From assembly GCF_000518605.1 (NCBI RefSeq), contig NZ_JADX01000019.1, positions 57,161-121,160 of the forward strand: a stretch of DNA of 64,000 nucleotides. The letters are read 5' to 3'. Of the stretch, positions 45,226 to 53,549 are shown piece by piece. Made by a program: the position numbers and the translations under genes. The stretch comes from Shewanella fidelis ATCC BAA-318 (GTDB lineage Bacteria > Pseudomonadota > Gammaproteobacteria > Enterobacterales > Shewanellaceae). The notes under the pieces were generated by a model. The model saw only the letters and a list, made by a program, of their open reading frames with translations. It was not told where the DNA came from and made no database searches. How positions within the stretch are numbered: the stretch's first letter is position 1; each line of letters begins with the position of its first letter.

Positions 45226-46748
45226 TATGCGGCTCCTTGAGCGTCAGCTTTGATTGTTTCAGACACAACGATTCCCATTACTAGACACTCTAGGCATGAG
45301 GTTGAGCTCAAGCGGGCTTCACCGTGGATACCACCGGTTGCTTCACCAATAGCGTATAGGTTCTTAATTGGTGCCATAGAGCGGGCATCGATAACGCGAG
45401 CGCCCAAATCTGTCTTTAAACCGCCCATGCAGTAGTGCACTTTTGGCCAAATACGTGACACAACAAATGGGCCCGTTAGTTCTTCAGCGGTATCCATCTT
45501 GCGGTTAAACAATGGATCTTTACGGTCTTTAACATGCTTGTTGTATTCAGTGATGCTGCGCTTTAGCTCTGCAGCTGGAATATCGAACTTAGCGGCGATT
45601 TCATCGAGTGAATCTACCTTCCATGCCATTTCGTCACGTAACGCGCGTACTACACGGTCATCTTTGGCGTAATTGTTGTAGTTGAAGAACACAACTGGGT
45701 AAGCTGGGCTACCATCTGGATTACGGTTTTTCATAATCGCTTCAGAACAAGTCTTACGGTCAGCACGCTCATCCATAAAGCGCTTGCCATTCAACACGCT
45801 AATTGCCACACCTTGGTGCCAGCCAATAGATAGCAATGCGTTTGACCAACCAAAGCCACCTTCATCAGGTGAGCCCCAGTGACCGGTTTGGATTAGGTTC
45901 ATGTGCACAGGAAGCGCGCCATACGCCATTGCTGTTAGAGTCACTTCGCCTGTTGCGCCTAGCGCATTAGTACAATCAAGTGTTGGATCAAGAGATGGGT
46001 CAACCGCTTCACGTAAAGCCATGTTGCGAGCAAAGCCACCGTTAGCCAAAATCACTGCTTTGTTAGCTTTAATAAAGATGCTGCTACCAGTGGTGAGATC
46101 AGGGAAGCGGTAGTTTTTACGAACTTTAACGCCAACAATTTTTTGGCCGTCCATGATGAAGTCTTCAACGTAATGCTGCAGACGGTGATCAACACCTTCC
46201 TTCACACCCGTTTCATAAAGCTTAGTGGTGATATCACCACCAGTGCCGTGTTGAGTTCGGATCGCACGTGCTTTGTTGTGACCACCCACTTGGATGTTAA
46301 AGCCTTTACGGAACTTAACACCGGTATCGATACATAAATCGTATGCATCAAGAGAGCGCTCAGCGATTTGACGTAATGCAGGTTCATTTTGCATGCCGCG
46401 ACCAGAGATGATTTGATCTTTAACCAGTTCTTCTGGTGAATCGTCGTTAACACCTTGTGCGAGCTGGATTGGGTTTTTAGGGATAGCTAACCAACCACCG
46501 TTGATTGCAGAGTTACCACCAATCACTTGCATCTTTTCTAAAACAAGCACTGAACCTAGGCCTTGGCGCTTAGCGTTAACCGCAGCTGAAAGGCCTGCAA
46601 AACCAGAACCGATAACAATAACGTCAGCGTTCTCGTCCCAATTAATCTCGTTACAGGTTTTAGCCTGAACGGTACCTGGTAATGTTGCGGCTAAGCTACC
46701 AACAGCAGCGCCAGCGCTTAATTTTAAAAAGTTTCTTCTACCTTGCAT
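45225..46748 (-). CDS. Tat-exported FAD 2-enoate reductase subunit (module A)
   Basis: About 507 residues. The ATG at 46748 follows GAGGAT and starts a Tat signal (GRRNFLKL, then AAVGSLAATLPGTVQA). FAD-binding GSGFAGLSAAVNAKRQG and GGNSAINGG are seen. Compared with fumarate reductase FccA: the acid Arg402 is kept (Arg331 in ERADRKTC), Arg544 is kept (Arg479 in HGEARL), but the His503-His504 pair is His-Tyr (438-439 in KVHYCMGG). Loss of one carboxylate-binding His suggests a monocarboxylate substrate such as acrylate. No heme or FMN domain is fused. It may be the ArdA-type subunit known from S. woodyi, but module B is an equal candidate. Operator palindrome 88 bp upstream. Confidence 0.85.
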   Translation of the reverse strand: MQGRRNFLKLSAGAAVGSLAATLPGTVQAKTCNEINWDENADVIVIGSGFAGLSAAVNAKRQGLGSVLVLEKMQVIGGNSAINGGWLAIPKNPIQLAQGVNDDSPEELVKDQIISGRGMQNEPALRQIAERSLDAYDLCIDTGVKFRKGFNIQVGGHNKARAIRTQHGTGGDITTKLYETGVKEGVDHRLQHYVEDFIMDGQKIVGVKVRKNYRFPDLTTGSSIFIKANKAVILANGGFARNMALREAVDPSLDPTLDCTNALGATGEVTLTAMAYGALPVHMNLIQTGHWGSPDEGGFGWSNALLSIGWHQGVAISVLNGKRFMDERADRKTCSEAIMKNRNPDGSPAYPVVFFNYNNYAKDDRVVRALRDEMAWKVDSLDEIAAKFDIPAAELKRSITEYNKHVKDRKDPLFNRKMDTAEELTGPFVVSRIWPKVHYCMGGLKTDLGARVIDARSMAPIKNLYAIGEATGGIHGEARLSSTSCLECLVMGIVVSETIKADAQGAA

Positions 46749-47089
46749 TTTGTAATCCTCAGAATGGGAATGCGCTAAAGATAAACGCAAGTTCGGTTGC
46801 TAAAGGTGAACTAAGTCACGGCATTTTTTCAGTGACAAATTTATTCGTGAGTCAGTTCTCGAATAAATTTTCTCTAGAAAAAAGCGTTAGAAATGGCGAG
46901 TTGATAAATGTGAATGGCATCAATGTGGAGTTAAAAGTTATTAACGCAATGTTTATATGACGTAATTCACAAACCCTACCAATAAAGTGGTATTAGCGTG
47001 AAGTGAATCCCGATTACTGAAGAGATATCTATAATCTGCAATTGTTAACAGCGCATAATTGGCCTAACTCGAGATATAGGTTTTTATTG
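46749..47089. other. Divergent control region of module A
   Basis: 341 bp between the reductase operon (-) and its TetR gene (+). It contains the 34-bp palindrome at 46837-46870, directly preceded by GTCAC-N12-GTGAC (46815-46836). No other gene was supported. Confidence 0.6.
46837..46870. promoter_or_regulatory. Operator-like palindrome copy 2 (reductase A promoter)
   Basis: Perfect 11-bp arms AAATTTATTCG (46837-46847) and CGAATAAATTT (46860-46870) around a 12-nt centre starting TGAGTCAG. The inner part and spacing match the site at 42085-42112. Position and form fit TetR binding that controls the reductase operon and possibly the regulator itself. Confidence 0.78.
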
Positions 47090-47857
47090 ATGAAATGTCC
47101 CACTGAAGCGTTGCCCATGATGCGTTGCAACCAGATACTTGATGCAGCAGAGCAGCTAATTGAGTCGCAAGGTATTGTGTCGTTCAAGTTTTCCCAATTG
47201 GCAAAAGAAGTGGGCTGTTCAACCGGCACCTTGTACAAGTTTTTTGAGCGTAAAGAAGATGTATTAGTGTGCTTATTCTTACGCAGTGCAACCTCAAATC
47301 ACTTACCAATATTTGTTAACAAATATCCAGATCTAACCGCGCAAGAAAAAGTATTACTGCCGATTTTGTTTACATTTGAAACCATCAAACGCAGTAAGAG
47401 CTTTTTTACGCTGCGTTCGGTATCAGTTAATACTATGGTGTGGCAGTTGGCTAGCGCCGAAAAAATTGAGCGCTTTAAAAAACGCATTAATGCGTTTTGG
47501 GGTTGGTTTACCGATTCACTTAATGAAGCGGTTGCAAGAGGTGAATTAGAAGCAACACCATTACAGGTCAAAGAATTAGTGCAAGGTATTACGTTTTACT
47601 TAACGGGTTCATTAACGCAATTTGAAAGTCAACTTATTGCCCCTGAGTATTTATCAAATCGACGTGAAACCTGTTATCGCCATTTGGCAAAACTTATGGC
47701 GCAATACAAGTGGAATAAGCCGATTACACCTGAATTGTTTGATTGTCTTGAGCAGAGAAGCTCGAGCTTTTTTGATAAGCACTACCGCGACCATATGAGC
47801 TGCAGTGCTTGCAGTGCACTGGCCGGTAATTCCAGCGTGTGTTTGCGCCAGTGTTAA
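47090..47857 (+). CDS. TetR-family regulator with Cys-rich tail (module A)
   Basis: About 255 residues. Start at the ATG at 47090 (MKCPTEAL), matching the paralog's N-terminus (MRCPSNN). Helix-turn-helix: VSFKFSQLAKEVGCSTGTLYKFFERKEDVLV. The ligand domain is poorly conserved. The last 18 residues carry Cys as C-x2-C-x9-C-x3-C. Further Cys occur at RCNQ and VGCST. The Cys-rich tail could sense an electrophile such as acrylate by Michael addition, bind metal or respond to redox. Divergent from the reductase operon, the usual TetR arrangement. Confidence 0.88.
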   Translation: MKCPTEALPMMRCNQILDAAEQLIESQGIVSFKFSQLAKEVGCSTGTLYKFFERKEDVLVCLFLRSATSNHLPIFVNKYPDLTAQEKVLLPILFTFETIKRSKSFFTLRSVSVNTMVWQLASAEKIERFKKRINAFWGWFTDSLNEAVARGELEATPLQVKELVQGITFYLTGSLTQFESQLIAPEYLSNRRETCYRHLAKLMAQYKWNKPITPELFDCLEQRSSSFFDKHYRDHMSCSACSALAGNSSVCLRQC

Positions 47858-47962
47858 TGAAGGGCTTCTATCTATAGCAGCTGGCTAGCTTACCTTAGTC
47901 GTGTTTATTTCCTCCCCCTTATATTGTTTTTATTGTCACAAAACATCGCAATATTTCAGTCA

Positions 47963-47988
47963 GAAAAAGCCCTCTAACAAAGAGGGCT
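47963..47988 (-). terminator. Terminator of the module B operon
   Basis: AGCCCTCT-N5-AGAGGGCT stem followed on the minus strand by TTTTTCTG. It may also help end the TetR A transcript. Confidence 0.8.
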
Positions 47989-48035
47989 GGGTCTTAAGTG
48001 GTGATACATCAGATGAGTTTTATGTGACCCAAATT

Positions 48036-48068
48036 AGCAGGTTGGTTGCTGCTAGCAATCAACCCGCT
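48036..48068. other. Strong hairpin in the module B 3' region
   Basis: A 14-bp near-perfect stem (two mismatches or G-T pairs) and 5-nt loop. With the terminator it gives the module B mRNA a structured 3' end of about 165 nt after its last gene. No U-tract follows this hairpin. Confidence 0.45.
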
Positions 48069-48129
48069 AGAAACTAAGTTAGCAATCACGCATATTTGCT
48101 GCAATAAGCCCGCTTGCAGGATTTTCCCA

Positions 48130-48594
48130 TTAGTGATTGTGCGCAGTATGTGTGTCTGTGCTACTCACTTGTACTGGATAGGCTATCGCTTCTATGCCTT
48201 GTAAGTGATAACCGGTTTTAGCAAAACCTGCCTGTGCACTTTTGATCGTTAATTTGCCAGCGATATAGATCGGTTGCTCAGGTCCTGGCACATCAACAGC
48301 TTGATCGAACGTCACATGAATAAGTTGATTCGGTGGCGATGGCGGCTTATGGAAACATGCGCCTTGCTGCGGAGTAAGTAAAAAGTTTTTGGTCTGGGCT
48401 TTACCTTGGCCATCAAGGGGGACGATAAAACCTGGAATGATAACGACTTTACCATCAAGGGCTAAATTGATATTACTTGCAGGAGGCAGATCGGCAGAGC
48501 CAGGGGCAAGGTTGCTCCAAAGAATGGACATCGCTTCTTGTGCAAATAGTGGTGGACTGATTAGTAAGCTAAGTGCAAGTATGAGTTTTTTCAT
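48130..48594 (-). CDS. DUF3299-family periplasmic protein
   Basis: 154 residues: signal peptide cleaved after LFA, then the DUF3299 pattern ILWSNLAP, DGKVVIIPGFIVPL, FLLTPQQGACFHKPPSPPNQLIHV and a His-rich tail (HTAHNH). The conserved Cys-Phe-His and the tail might bind metal. No Shine-Dalgarno sequence is evident; a GAGGCCAG hairpin (48604-48626) occupies the leader. Last gene of module B. Function unknown; metal delivery to the cupin is one guess. Confidence 0.78.
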   Translation of the reverse strand: MKKLILALSLLISPPLFAQEAMSILWSNLAPGSADLPPASNINLALDGKVVIIPGFIVPLDGQGKAQTKNFLLTPQQGACFHKPPSPPNQLIHVTFDQAVDVPGPEQPIYIAGKLTIKSAQAGFAKTGYHLQGIEAIAYPVQVSSTDTHTAHNH

Positions 48595-48603
48595 ATTTAT
48601 AAG

Positions 48604-48626
48604 GAGGCCAGTGTTAATCTGGCCTC
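48604..48626 (-). other. Hairpin between cupin B and the DUF3299 gene
   Basis: Perfect 8-bp stem GAGGCCAG/CTGGCCTC with 7-nt loop. It lies directly upstream of the DUF3299 start, where a ribosome-binding site would be expected, and has no good U-tract. Confidence 0.5.
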
Positions 48627-48652
48627 AGTCTCTCATCAAGTTCTAATATGGG

Positions 48653-49393
48653 TTATTTAGATTTTTGAATAACATCCCAGCCATAACCACCGTTGCCAGA
48701 GCGAACAAGTTTAGAGTTAGTGTATGGCACGAAGTCAAACATTAGCTGCTCACCAGGACCCACATCTTGTGGCCATTGATACTTAAAGGTTGAGAACTTG
48801 CCATCTAGTGGGAACCAGTACATGTAGATAAGATCTTGGTCATCATATGTGTTTGGTGTGTAGTGAATCGCTTTACTAGGAATTTCGATGTAATCACCAG
48901 GACCAAACGGTTGCATGCGCTCTTGTGCCCAAGTTAAGCCTTCACCGCTTAGGCCGTAATAACATTCCATTTCACGGTGGTAGTGAGGTGCAGCAGTACC
49001 CGGTGCAACACGAACTAGGCCGATCACTGTCGGTTCATCGTTCAGTTCTTTCCAACACATGCCTACTTCAGACTCTGATGCACCACCTTTTGGACAAGGA
49101 ATCAGATTACTTGGATCATCGACACGCCATGTTAACCAGCCTGAGTCGTTTGCACCTTTACCGCCATGGTCGTTTGATTTTACGCTGTAAATATCTTTTT
49201 TACCTGATTGGAACTCTTCAAGGTAAGCCATAGCTTGCTCTTGGCGACACACCATTGGCATCACTTTTGTCGGCGCGTAAGGTGTAGATAGTGTCGGTTT
49301 TTCTGTGTGCCAAGGCTTATCTGCTGGTTTCTCTGCTGCGGTTGCCATGCCTGCGATAAACATAGTTGAAATACATAGTAATTTTTTCATCAT
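48653..49393 (-). CDS. Periplasmic DMSP-lyase-type cupin (module B)
   Basis: 246 residues: signal peptide cleaved after ATA, N-terminal helical region and a C-terminal cupin with HYHREMECYYGLSGE (H-x-H-x3-E-x-Y) and GDYIEIPSKAIHYTPN. It is paralogous to the module A cupin: WKELNDEPTVIGL aligns with WKELSDSPTVIGI, and YWFPLDGKFSTFKYQW with YWYPNNAHFNGFKYYW. Its position inside the flavocytochrome operon argues that the cupin makes the substrate of the reductase: DMSP cleavage would release acrylate in the periplasm. Other sulfonium or methoxy substrates are possible. Confidence 0.78.
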   Translation of the reverse strand: MMKKLLCISTMFIAGMATAAEKPADKPWHTEKPTLSTPYAPTKVMPMVCRQEQAMAYLEEFQSGKKDIYSVKSNDHGGKGANDSGWLTWRVDDPSNLIPCPKGGASESEVGMCWKELNDEPTVIGLVRVAPGTAAPHYHREMECYYGLSGEGLTWAQERMQPFGPGDYIEIPSKAIHYTPNTYDDQDLIYMYWFPLDGKFSTFKYQWPQDVGPGEQLMFDFVPYTNSKLVRSGNGGYGWDVIQKSK

Positions 49394-49449
49394 TTTTCTC
49401 TTTAATAGTATGTTTTATTGTTTTAAAAGCGTCCTTGCTTTAGGTTTTA

Positions 49450-49803
49450 TTACTTAGTGAAATTTGGATAGTTAAAGTTGTGGCAATCCATACAGATTGC
49501 TTGCTTCTTGGTGTGTTCACCGTGACATTCCATGCAAGGTGCTTCTTGGCCATAATGCATGCTGTCATGTGGGTTTTGCTTGGCCTCATGGCCTTCACGC
49601 TTGGTCTGTTCTGCGAGCTCACCCATGTCATGGCATTGCAAGCAAGATTCGTCAGAAGGATAGTTTTTCAATCCTTGGTCATGGCAAGATTTACAACCTT
49701 CTTCATATAGGGCTTCGTGATAGTCGCGTTTGTCTCTTGCTTGAGCTGAGAGGGCGATAACGCTGCTAAATACCAGCACAAGTAAAGTTGTCATTGGTTT
49801 CAT
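49450..49803 (-). CDS. Periplasmic tetraheme cytochrome c (module B)
   Basis: 117 residues, signal peptide cleaved after AQA, four heme sites (CKSCH, CLQCH, CMECH, CMDCH). Similar in layout to the module A cytochrome: heme 1 and 2 close together, a gap of about 30 residues with extra His (NPHDSMHYGQ) and hemes 3 and 4. AAGGAT precedes the ATG. It starts 10 bp after the flavoprotein stop and should carry electrons to it. Confidence 0.93.
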   Translation of the reverse strand: MKPMTTLLVLVFSSVIALSAQARDKRDYHEALYEEGCKSCHDQGLKNYPSDESCLQCHDMGELAEQTKREGHEAKQNPHDSMHYGQEAPCMECHGEHTKKQAICMDCHNFNYPNFTK

Positions 49804-49813
49804 GTTGGTATCC

Positions 49814-51316
49814 TTATGCTTTCATCATCGAACGTGCGGCAGTTACGCCAAATGCCATACAGTCTGGGGTTGAACAACCACCTAGACGGCTTACACCATG
49901 TACGCCACCTGATACTTCGCCTGCAGCGTAAAGGTTCGGGATTGGCTTACCATTTTTAGCGGCAATCACCTCTGCTTTAGTGTTGATTTGAATGCCGCCT
50001 TGGCAGTAATGCACTTTTGGCCATAATCGCTGCACGATAAACGGTGCGGTCATGTAGATCCCTGTGCTCATATCCATACGTTTGCCAAATTGAGGGTCGT
50101 GACCTGCTTTGACATAGCCATTCCAGTCTTCAATTTGTTGCTTTAAAGCCTTAAGCGGAAGATCAAAGTGTTTGGCGATGGCTTCTACGCTGTCGAACTC
50201 CCAAGCAACGTTATATTTGAGGACGTTTTCCATAGAAGGATCTTTTTGCGCTTCATGTTTAGGCGCGATCAGTAACGCAGGGTGTGGGTTACCATCTTTG
50301 TCACGACGTTGGATCTCTAAATCTGCGCGGTGTTTACGGTCGGCTGTTTCATTCATGAAGCGCATGCCAGTATTGCGGTCAATCGCAATTGAATGAGGGA
50401 AGTTATATAGCGAGAAACCCGCACCGTAACCAAATCCACCTTCATCTGGTGACGCCCAAGGGCCAGACTGAATGAAGCTTAAGTGAATTGGCATTGCACC
50501 TTCTGCCAGCATGGCGATAAGACCATCGCCCGTTGCACCGCGAGCATTGGTATGGCCAACTTCATGACCTAAGGTTGGATCAAGGGCTTGTCGGAAGGCG
50601 ACGTTTGCTGCGAAACCACCAGTGGCAATAAGTACACCTCGCTCAGCTTTTACGTTAATTAACTTGCCAGAGTCTTCGTGTTCGGTGTGATAGCCTTTGC
50701 GTACTTTAATGCCTAATACGCTGCCGTCTGCTGCGGTTATCAAGCCTTCAAATTTATGGCGAGTTTTGGTTTTAACGCCGTAACTACGTGCCGTTTTTAA
50801 CATTGGGCGAATAAAGCCTGCGCCACTACGTTCAACGACTTGATGGCTACGTGTTGCACTGGTACCGCCAGTATTAATGATATGGTCACGGTATACACAG
50901 CCACAATCTTTGGTGAGCTGGTAGATGTAAGGTCCTAACTCTGCGCTGTGTCGAAGTAATTCTTCACTTGCATAACCACGGCCTGAAGCGAGTTGGTCTT
51001 TTACCATTAGCTCTGCACTGTCTTTAATACCAAGCTTGCGCTGTAAATCGGTATCAGCAAAGCAAGCTTGGCCAGCATTAAGAGTTGAGTTACCACCATA
51101 TACACCAAGCTTTTCGAATACGACGATATCTTTTGCACCTAGCTTGCCTGCTTCTACTGCGGCAGCCAGACCCGCAAAACCAGAGCCAACGATAACGACT
51201 TCATGGGATTCATCCCATTTAATATCTGATGACTTAGCACTTGCCGTTAACGGGGCTAAAGCGCCAACAGCAGCGGCTCCAGCACCAAATTTTAAAAATG
51301 AACGTCTTGTTTGCAT
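49814..51316 (-). CDS. Tat-exported FAD 2-enoate reductase subunit (module B)
   Basis: 500 residues. Tat signal (TRRSFLKF, then GALAPLTASA). FAD-binding GSGFAGLAAAVEAGKLG. Active-site equivalents of FccA: Arg327 (ETADRKHR), His436-Tyr437 (KVHYCQGG) and Arg477 (HGVSRLGG). It differs from the module A enzyme at the FccA His365 region (QSGPWASPDEGG here, QTGHWGSPDEGG in A) and near the FAD (GGCSTPDC versus SSTSCLEC), so the two probably prefer different enoates. Like A it is split from its cytochrome. Whether this or A is the acrylate reductase cannot be read from sequence. Confidence 0.85.
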   Translation of the reverse strand: MQTRRSFLKFGAGAAAVGALAPLTASAKSSDIKWDESHEVVIVGSGFAGLAAAVEAGKLGAKDIVVFEKLGVYGGNSTLNAGQACFADTDLQRKLGIKDSAELMVKDQLASGRGYASEELLRHSAELGPYIYQLTKDCGCVYRDHIINTGGTSATRSHQVVERSGAGFIRPMLKTARSYGVKTKTRHKFEGLITAADGSVLGIKVRKGYHTEHEDSGKLINVKAERGVLIATGGFAANVAFRQALDPTLGHEVGHTNARGATGDGLIAMLAEGAMPIHLSFIQSGPWASPDEGGFGYGAGFSLYNFPHSIAIDRNTGMRFMNETADRKHRADLEIQRRDKDGNPHPALLIAPKHEAQKDPSMENVLKYNVAWEFDSVEAIAKHFDLPLKALKQQIEDWNGYVKAGHDPQFGKRMDMSTGIYMTAPFIVQRLWPKVHYCQGGIQINTKAEVIAAKNGKPIPNLYAAGEVSGGVHGVSRLGGCSTPDCMAFGVTAARSMMKA

Positions 51317-51506
51317 TTATTTAGTCTCCATTTAACTTGGATAAACAATATGCTTATGAAATCAACTCAAATATGCGCGTAATCACACTTTATATTGGGC
51401 GATAAAGTTTTTTGTGGTGCTGTTCAAGAAAATCTTTCTTTTAAGTATCTAAAAGAGTTAATAGCCGTAATATGAGGTTATTATAATTATAAGAGTAGAG
51501 TTTTTT

Positions 51507-52268
51507 ATGCGTTGCCCTAGTAATAATATGGATGCTATTCGTTGCAATCAATTATTAGATGTTGCTGAACAACTTATTGATAATCAAGGTGTTGTTTCAT
51601 TTAGGTTTGCGCAAATAGCAAAAGGAGCGGGCTGTTCAACTAATACCTTATATAAATATTTTCAGTCAAAAGAAGATGTGCTTGTTTGTTTATTTTTAAG
51701 AAACACAACATCAAGTCAAATACCAATTTTTATAAAAGAAAATCCTGATTTAAATATTCATGAATTATCAGTTCTAGCAATATTGTTTACATTCGAGTCT
51801 GTGAAGAGAAGCCCGATTTTTAATATTCTTAGGCTTGTATCAATTAATAGTATGTTCTGGCAACTCGCTAGCTCTGAAAAAGTTGAAATATTAAAGTGTC
51901 GTGTGAACTTATTTTGGAGCAGAATTAAAAGGCCTTTAGAGGATGCTGTTGCTAAAGGAGAACTACAAGCGACTCAACTTGAAATTGACGACTTAAGTCA
52001 AGCGCTTTACTTCTTTCTTGCCGGTGCTACTTCTTCCTACCAAAGTCGCTTGATGGACGAGCAATATTTTGTCGTCGAAGACGATATTGGTTATCGACAT
52101 ATTAGTCGTTTAATGAATCATTATCAGTGGCGAGAGCCCATTACTCGAGAAATGATGCAGAACTTATCCTGTCGGATTCGGGATTTTTTAGAACAAGGCC
52201 CTTGCAGTATCAGAAGCTGTAATACGTGTTTAAAAATAGGTAAGCTCTCTGATTGTCGTAATGGGTAA
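51507..52268 (+). CDS. TetR-family regulator with Cys-rich tail (module B)
   Basis: 253 residues, paralog of the module A regulator throughout: RCNQLLDVAEQLIDNQGVVSF, KGAGCSTNTLYKYFQSKEDVLVCLFLR. The tail again carries Cys (C-x4-C-x2-C-x8-C). Divergent from reductase B with 190 bp between. That intergenic region does not contain the TTATTCG palindrome of module A, so the two regulators probably bind different operators. Confidence 0.88.
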   Translation: MRCPSNNMDAIRCNQLLDVAEQLIDNQGVVSFRFAQIAKGAGCSTNTLYKYFQSKEDVLVCLFLRNTTSSQIPIFIKENPDLNIHELSVLAILFTFESVKRSPIFNILRLVSINSMFWQLASSEKVEILKCRVNLFWSRIKRPLEDAVAKGELQATQLEIDDLSQALYFFLAGATSSYQSRLMDEQYFVVEDDIGYRHISRLMNHYQWREPITREMMQNLSCRIRDFLEQGPCSIRSCNTCLKIGKLSDCRNG

Positions 52269-52385
52269 TTTTAACAACTAAATTAAAGGCTTGTTGAAAA
52301 TTACTCCCTATTTCAGTTATGGGTTTATCTTGACTTTTTTATGACCACTGATAGGCTGCTCAGTCAGTAATCAAGGTGGTATGCA

Positions 52386-53477
52386 ATGCAAATAACTTAT
52401 AATTTAAAACCTGCGTTAGAACGCCGAGCCGAACAGTTTAACCCTACAATAAATGTTGGCTTTGGTAACCTCAGAACTGATCACATGTTTTTGATGGATT
52501 ATCGCGATGGTGAGTGGCGTGATCCACGAATTGTTCCTTACGGTCCATTTGAAGTCGCTCCTGGTGCTATTGCGTTGCACTATGGTCAATCAGTATTCGA
52601 AGGCGCAAAAGCTTTCCAACACGATGATGGTGAGATCTATACGTTCCGCATAGACAAAAACGCTCAGCGCCTTAATCGCTCGGCAGATATTCTTTGTATT
52701 CCAGCCTTACCAGAGCAAATGCAAATTGATGCAATTAATGCGTTGATTGACGTCGATCGGCTATGGTTCCCGATGCAAGAAGGCGCATGTCTTTATATTC
52801 GTCCGTTTATTTTTGCTACTGAAGATCGTTTATCAGTAAGCCCAAGTGAACAATATACTTTCTGTGTAATGTTAAGCCCAAGTGGGCCTTATTATAGCGA
52901 CGGTTTTGATAAAGCGATTCGTTTGTTGATCACTGAGCGTTTTCACCGTGCTGTATCAGGCGGTACAGGTGCATCAAAAGCTGCGGGTAATTACGCTGCA
53001 TCGTTAAAAGCAGGCAAAGCCGCGGCTGAATACGGTGCTGCGCAAGTACTGTATTTAGATGCAAATAATAAACAGATTGAAGAAGTGGGAGCGATGAACC
53101 ACTTTCATGTACTTAAAGACGGCACCATAGTTATTCCTAAGTTTACCGATACGATTTTAAAATCGATTACCTCACAATCTATCCTTGATTTAGGTGAACT
53201 TTTGGGCTGTGAAGTGCGCCAAGAAACGGTAATGCTTGATCAGTTTATTAGCGATATAGAATCAGGTGAAATCATCGAAGCCGGTGGCTTTGGTACTGCT
53301 GCAGTGGTATCTCCGGTGGGGTCTTATATTTTTGAAGATAACCGGATCGTCACCGTTGGCAATGGTGGAGTCGGTGAGCATACTAAGCGTATCTATAAAG
53401 TTTTAACAGATATTCAAAAAGGTCACCTTAAAGGCCCTGAAGGTTGGGTGCAGCACGTTAAGCGCGTGCATGTATAG
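52386..53477 (+). CDS. ilvE: Branched-chain amino acid aminotransferase
   Basis: 363 residues, class IV PLP aminotransferase of the longer (BCAT type II, mitochondrial-like) group. Marks are FGNLRTDHMFLMDY, LHYGQSVFEGAKAF, YIRPFIFATEDRL, the PLP-Lys in GNYAASLKAG and EVGAMNHFHV. It catalyses the last step of Leu, Ile and Val synthesis. Monocistronic, with TTGACT about 50 bp upstream as a possible -35 and a strong terminator downstream. Confidence 0.95.
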   Translation: MQITYNLKPALERRAEQFNPTINVGFGNLRTDHMFLMDYRDGEWRDPRIVPYGPFEVAPGAIALHYGQSVFEGAKAFQHDDGEIYTFRIDKNAQRLNRSADILCIPALPEQMQIDAINALIDVDRLWFPMQEGACLYIRPFIFATEDRLSVSPSEQYTFCVMLSPSGPYYSDGFDKAIRLLITERFHRAVSGGTGASKAAGNYAASLKAGKAAAEYGAAQVLYLDANNKQIEEVGAMNHFHVLKDGTIVIPKFTDTILKSITSQSILDLGELLGCEVRQETVMLDQFISDIESGEIIEAGGFGTAAVVSPVGSYIFEDNRIVTVGNGGVGEHTKRIYKVLTDIQKGHLKGPEGWVQHVKRVHV

Positions 53478-53487
53478 CTCATGCGAT

Positions 53488-53517
53488 CCTAAAAGCGCCT
53501 ATTAAGGCGCTTTTAGG
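53488..53517. terminator. Terminator after ilvE
   Basis: Perfect 13-bp stem CCTAAAAGCGCCT with its complement and 4-nt loop. A and T tracts inside the stem let it work on both strands. Confidence 0.85.
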
Positions 53518-53549
53518 AGACTGACACTTATTAAACATGTTGCTTAATT

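Noticed and set aside
46682..46960. Plus-strand frame in the module A control region
   Set aside because: It crosses the operator palindrome, overlaps the reductase start and shows no protein features.
51317..51506. TTATTCG operator for module B
   Set aside because: The divergent region holds A/T-rich dyads (TTATAATTATAA) but no TTATTCG-N12-CGAATAA site.
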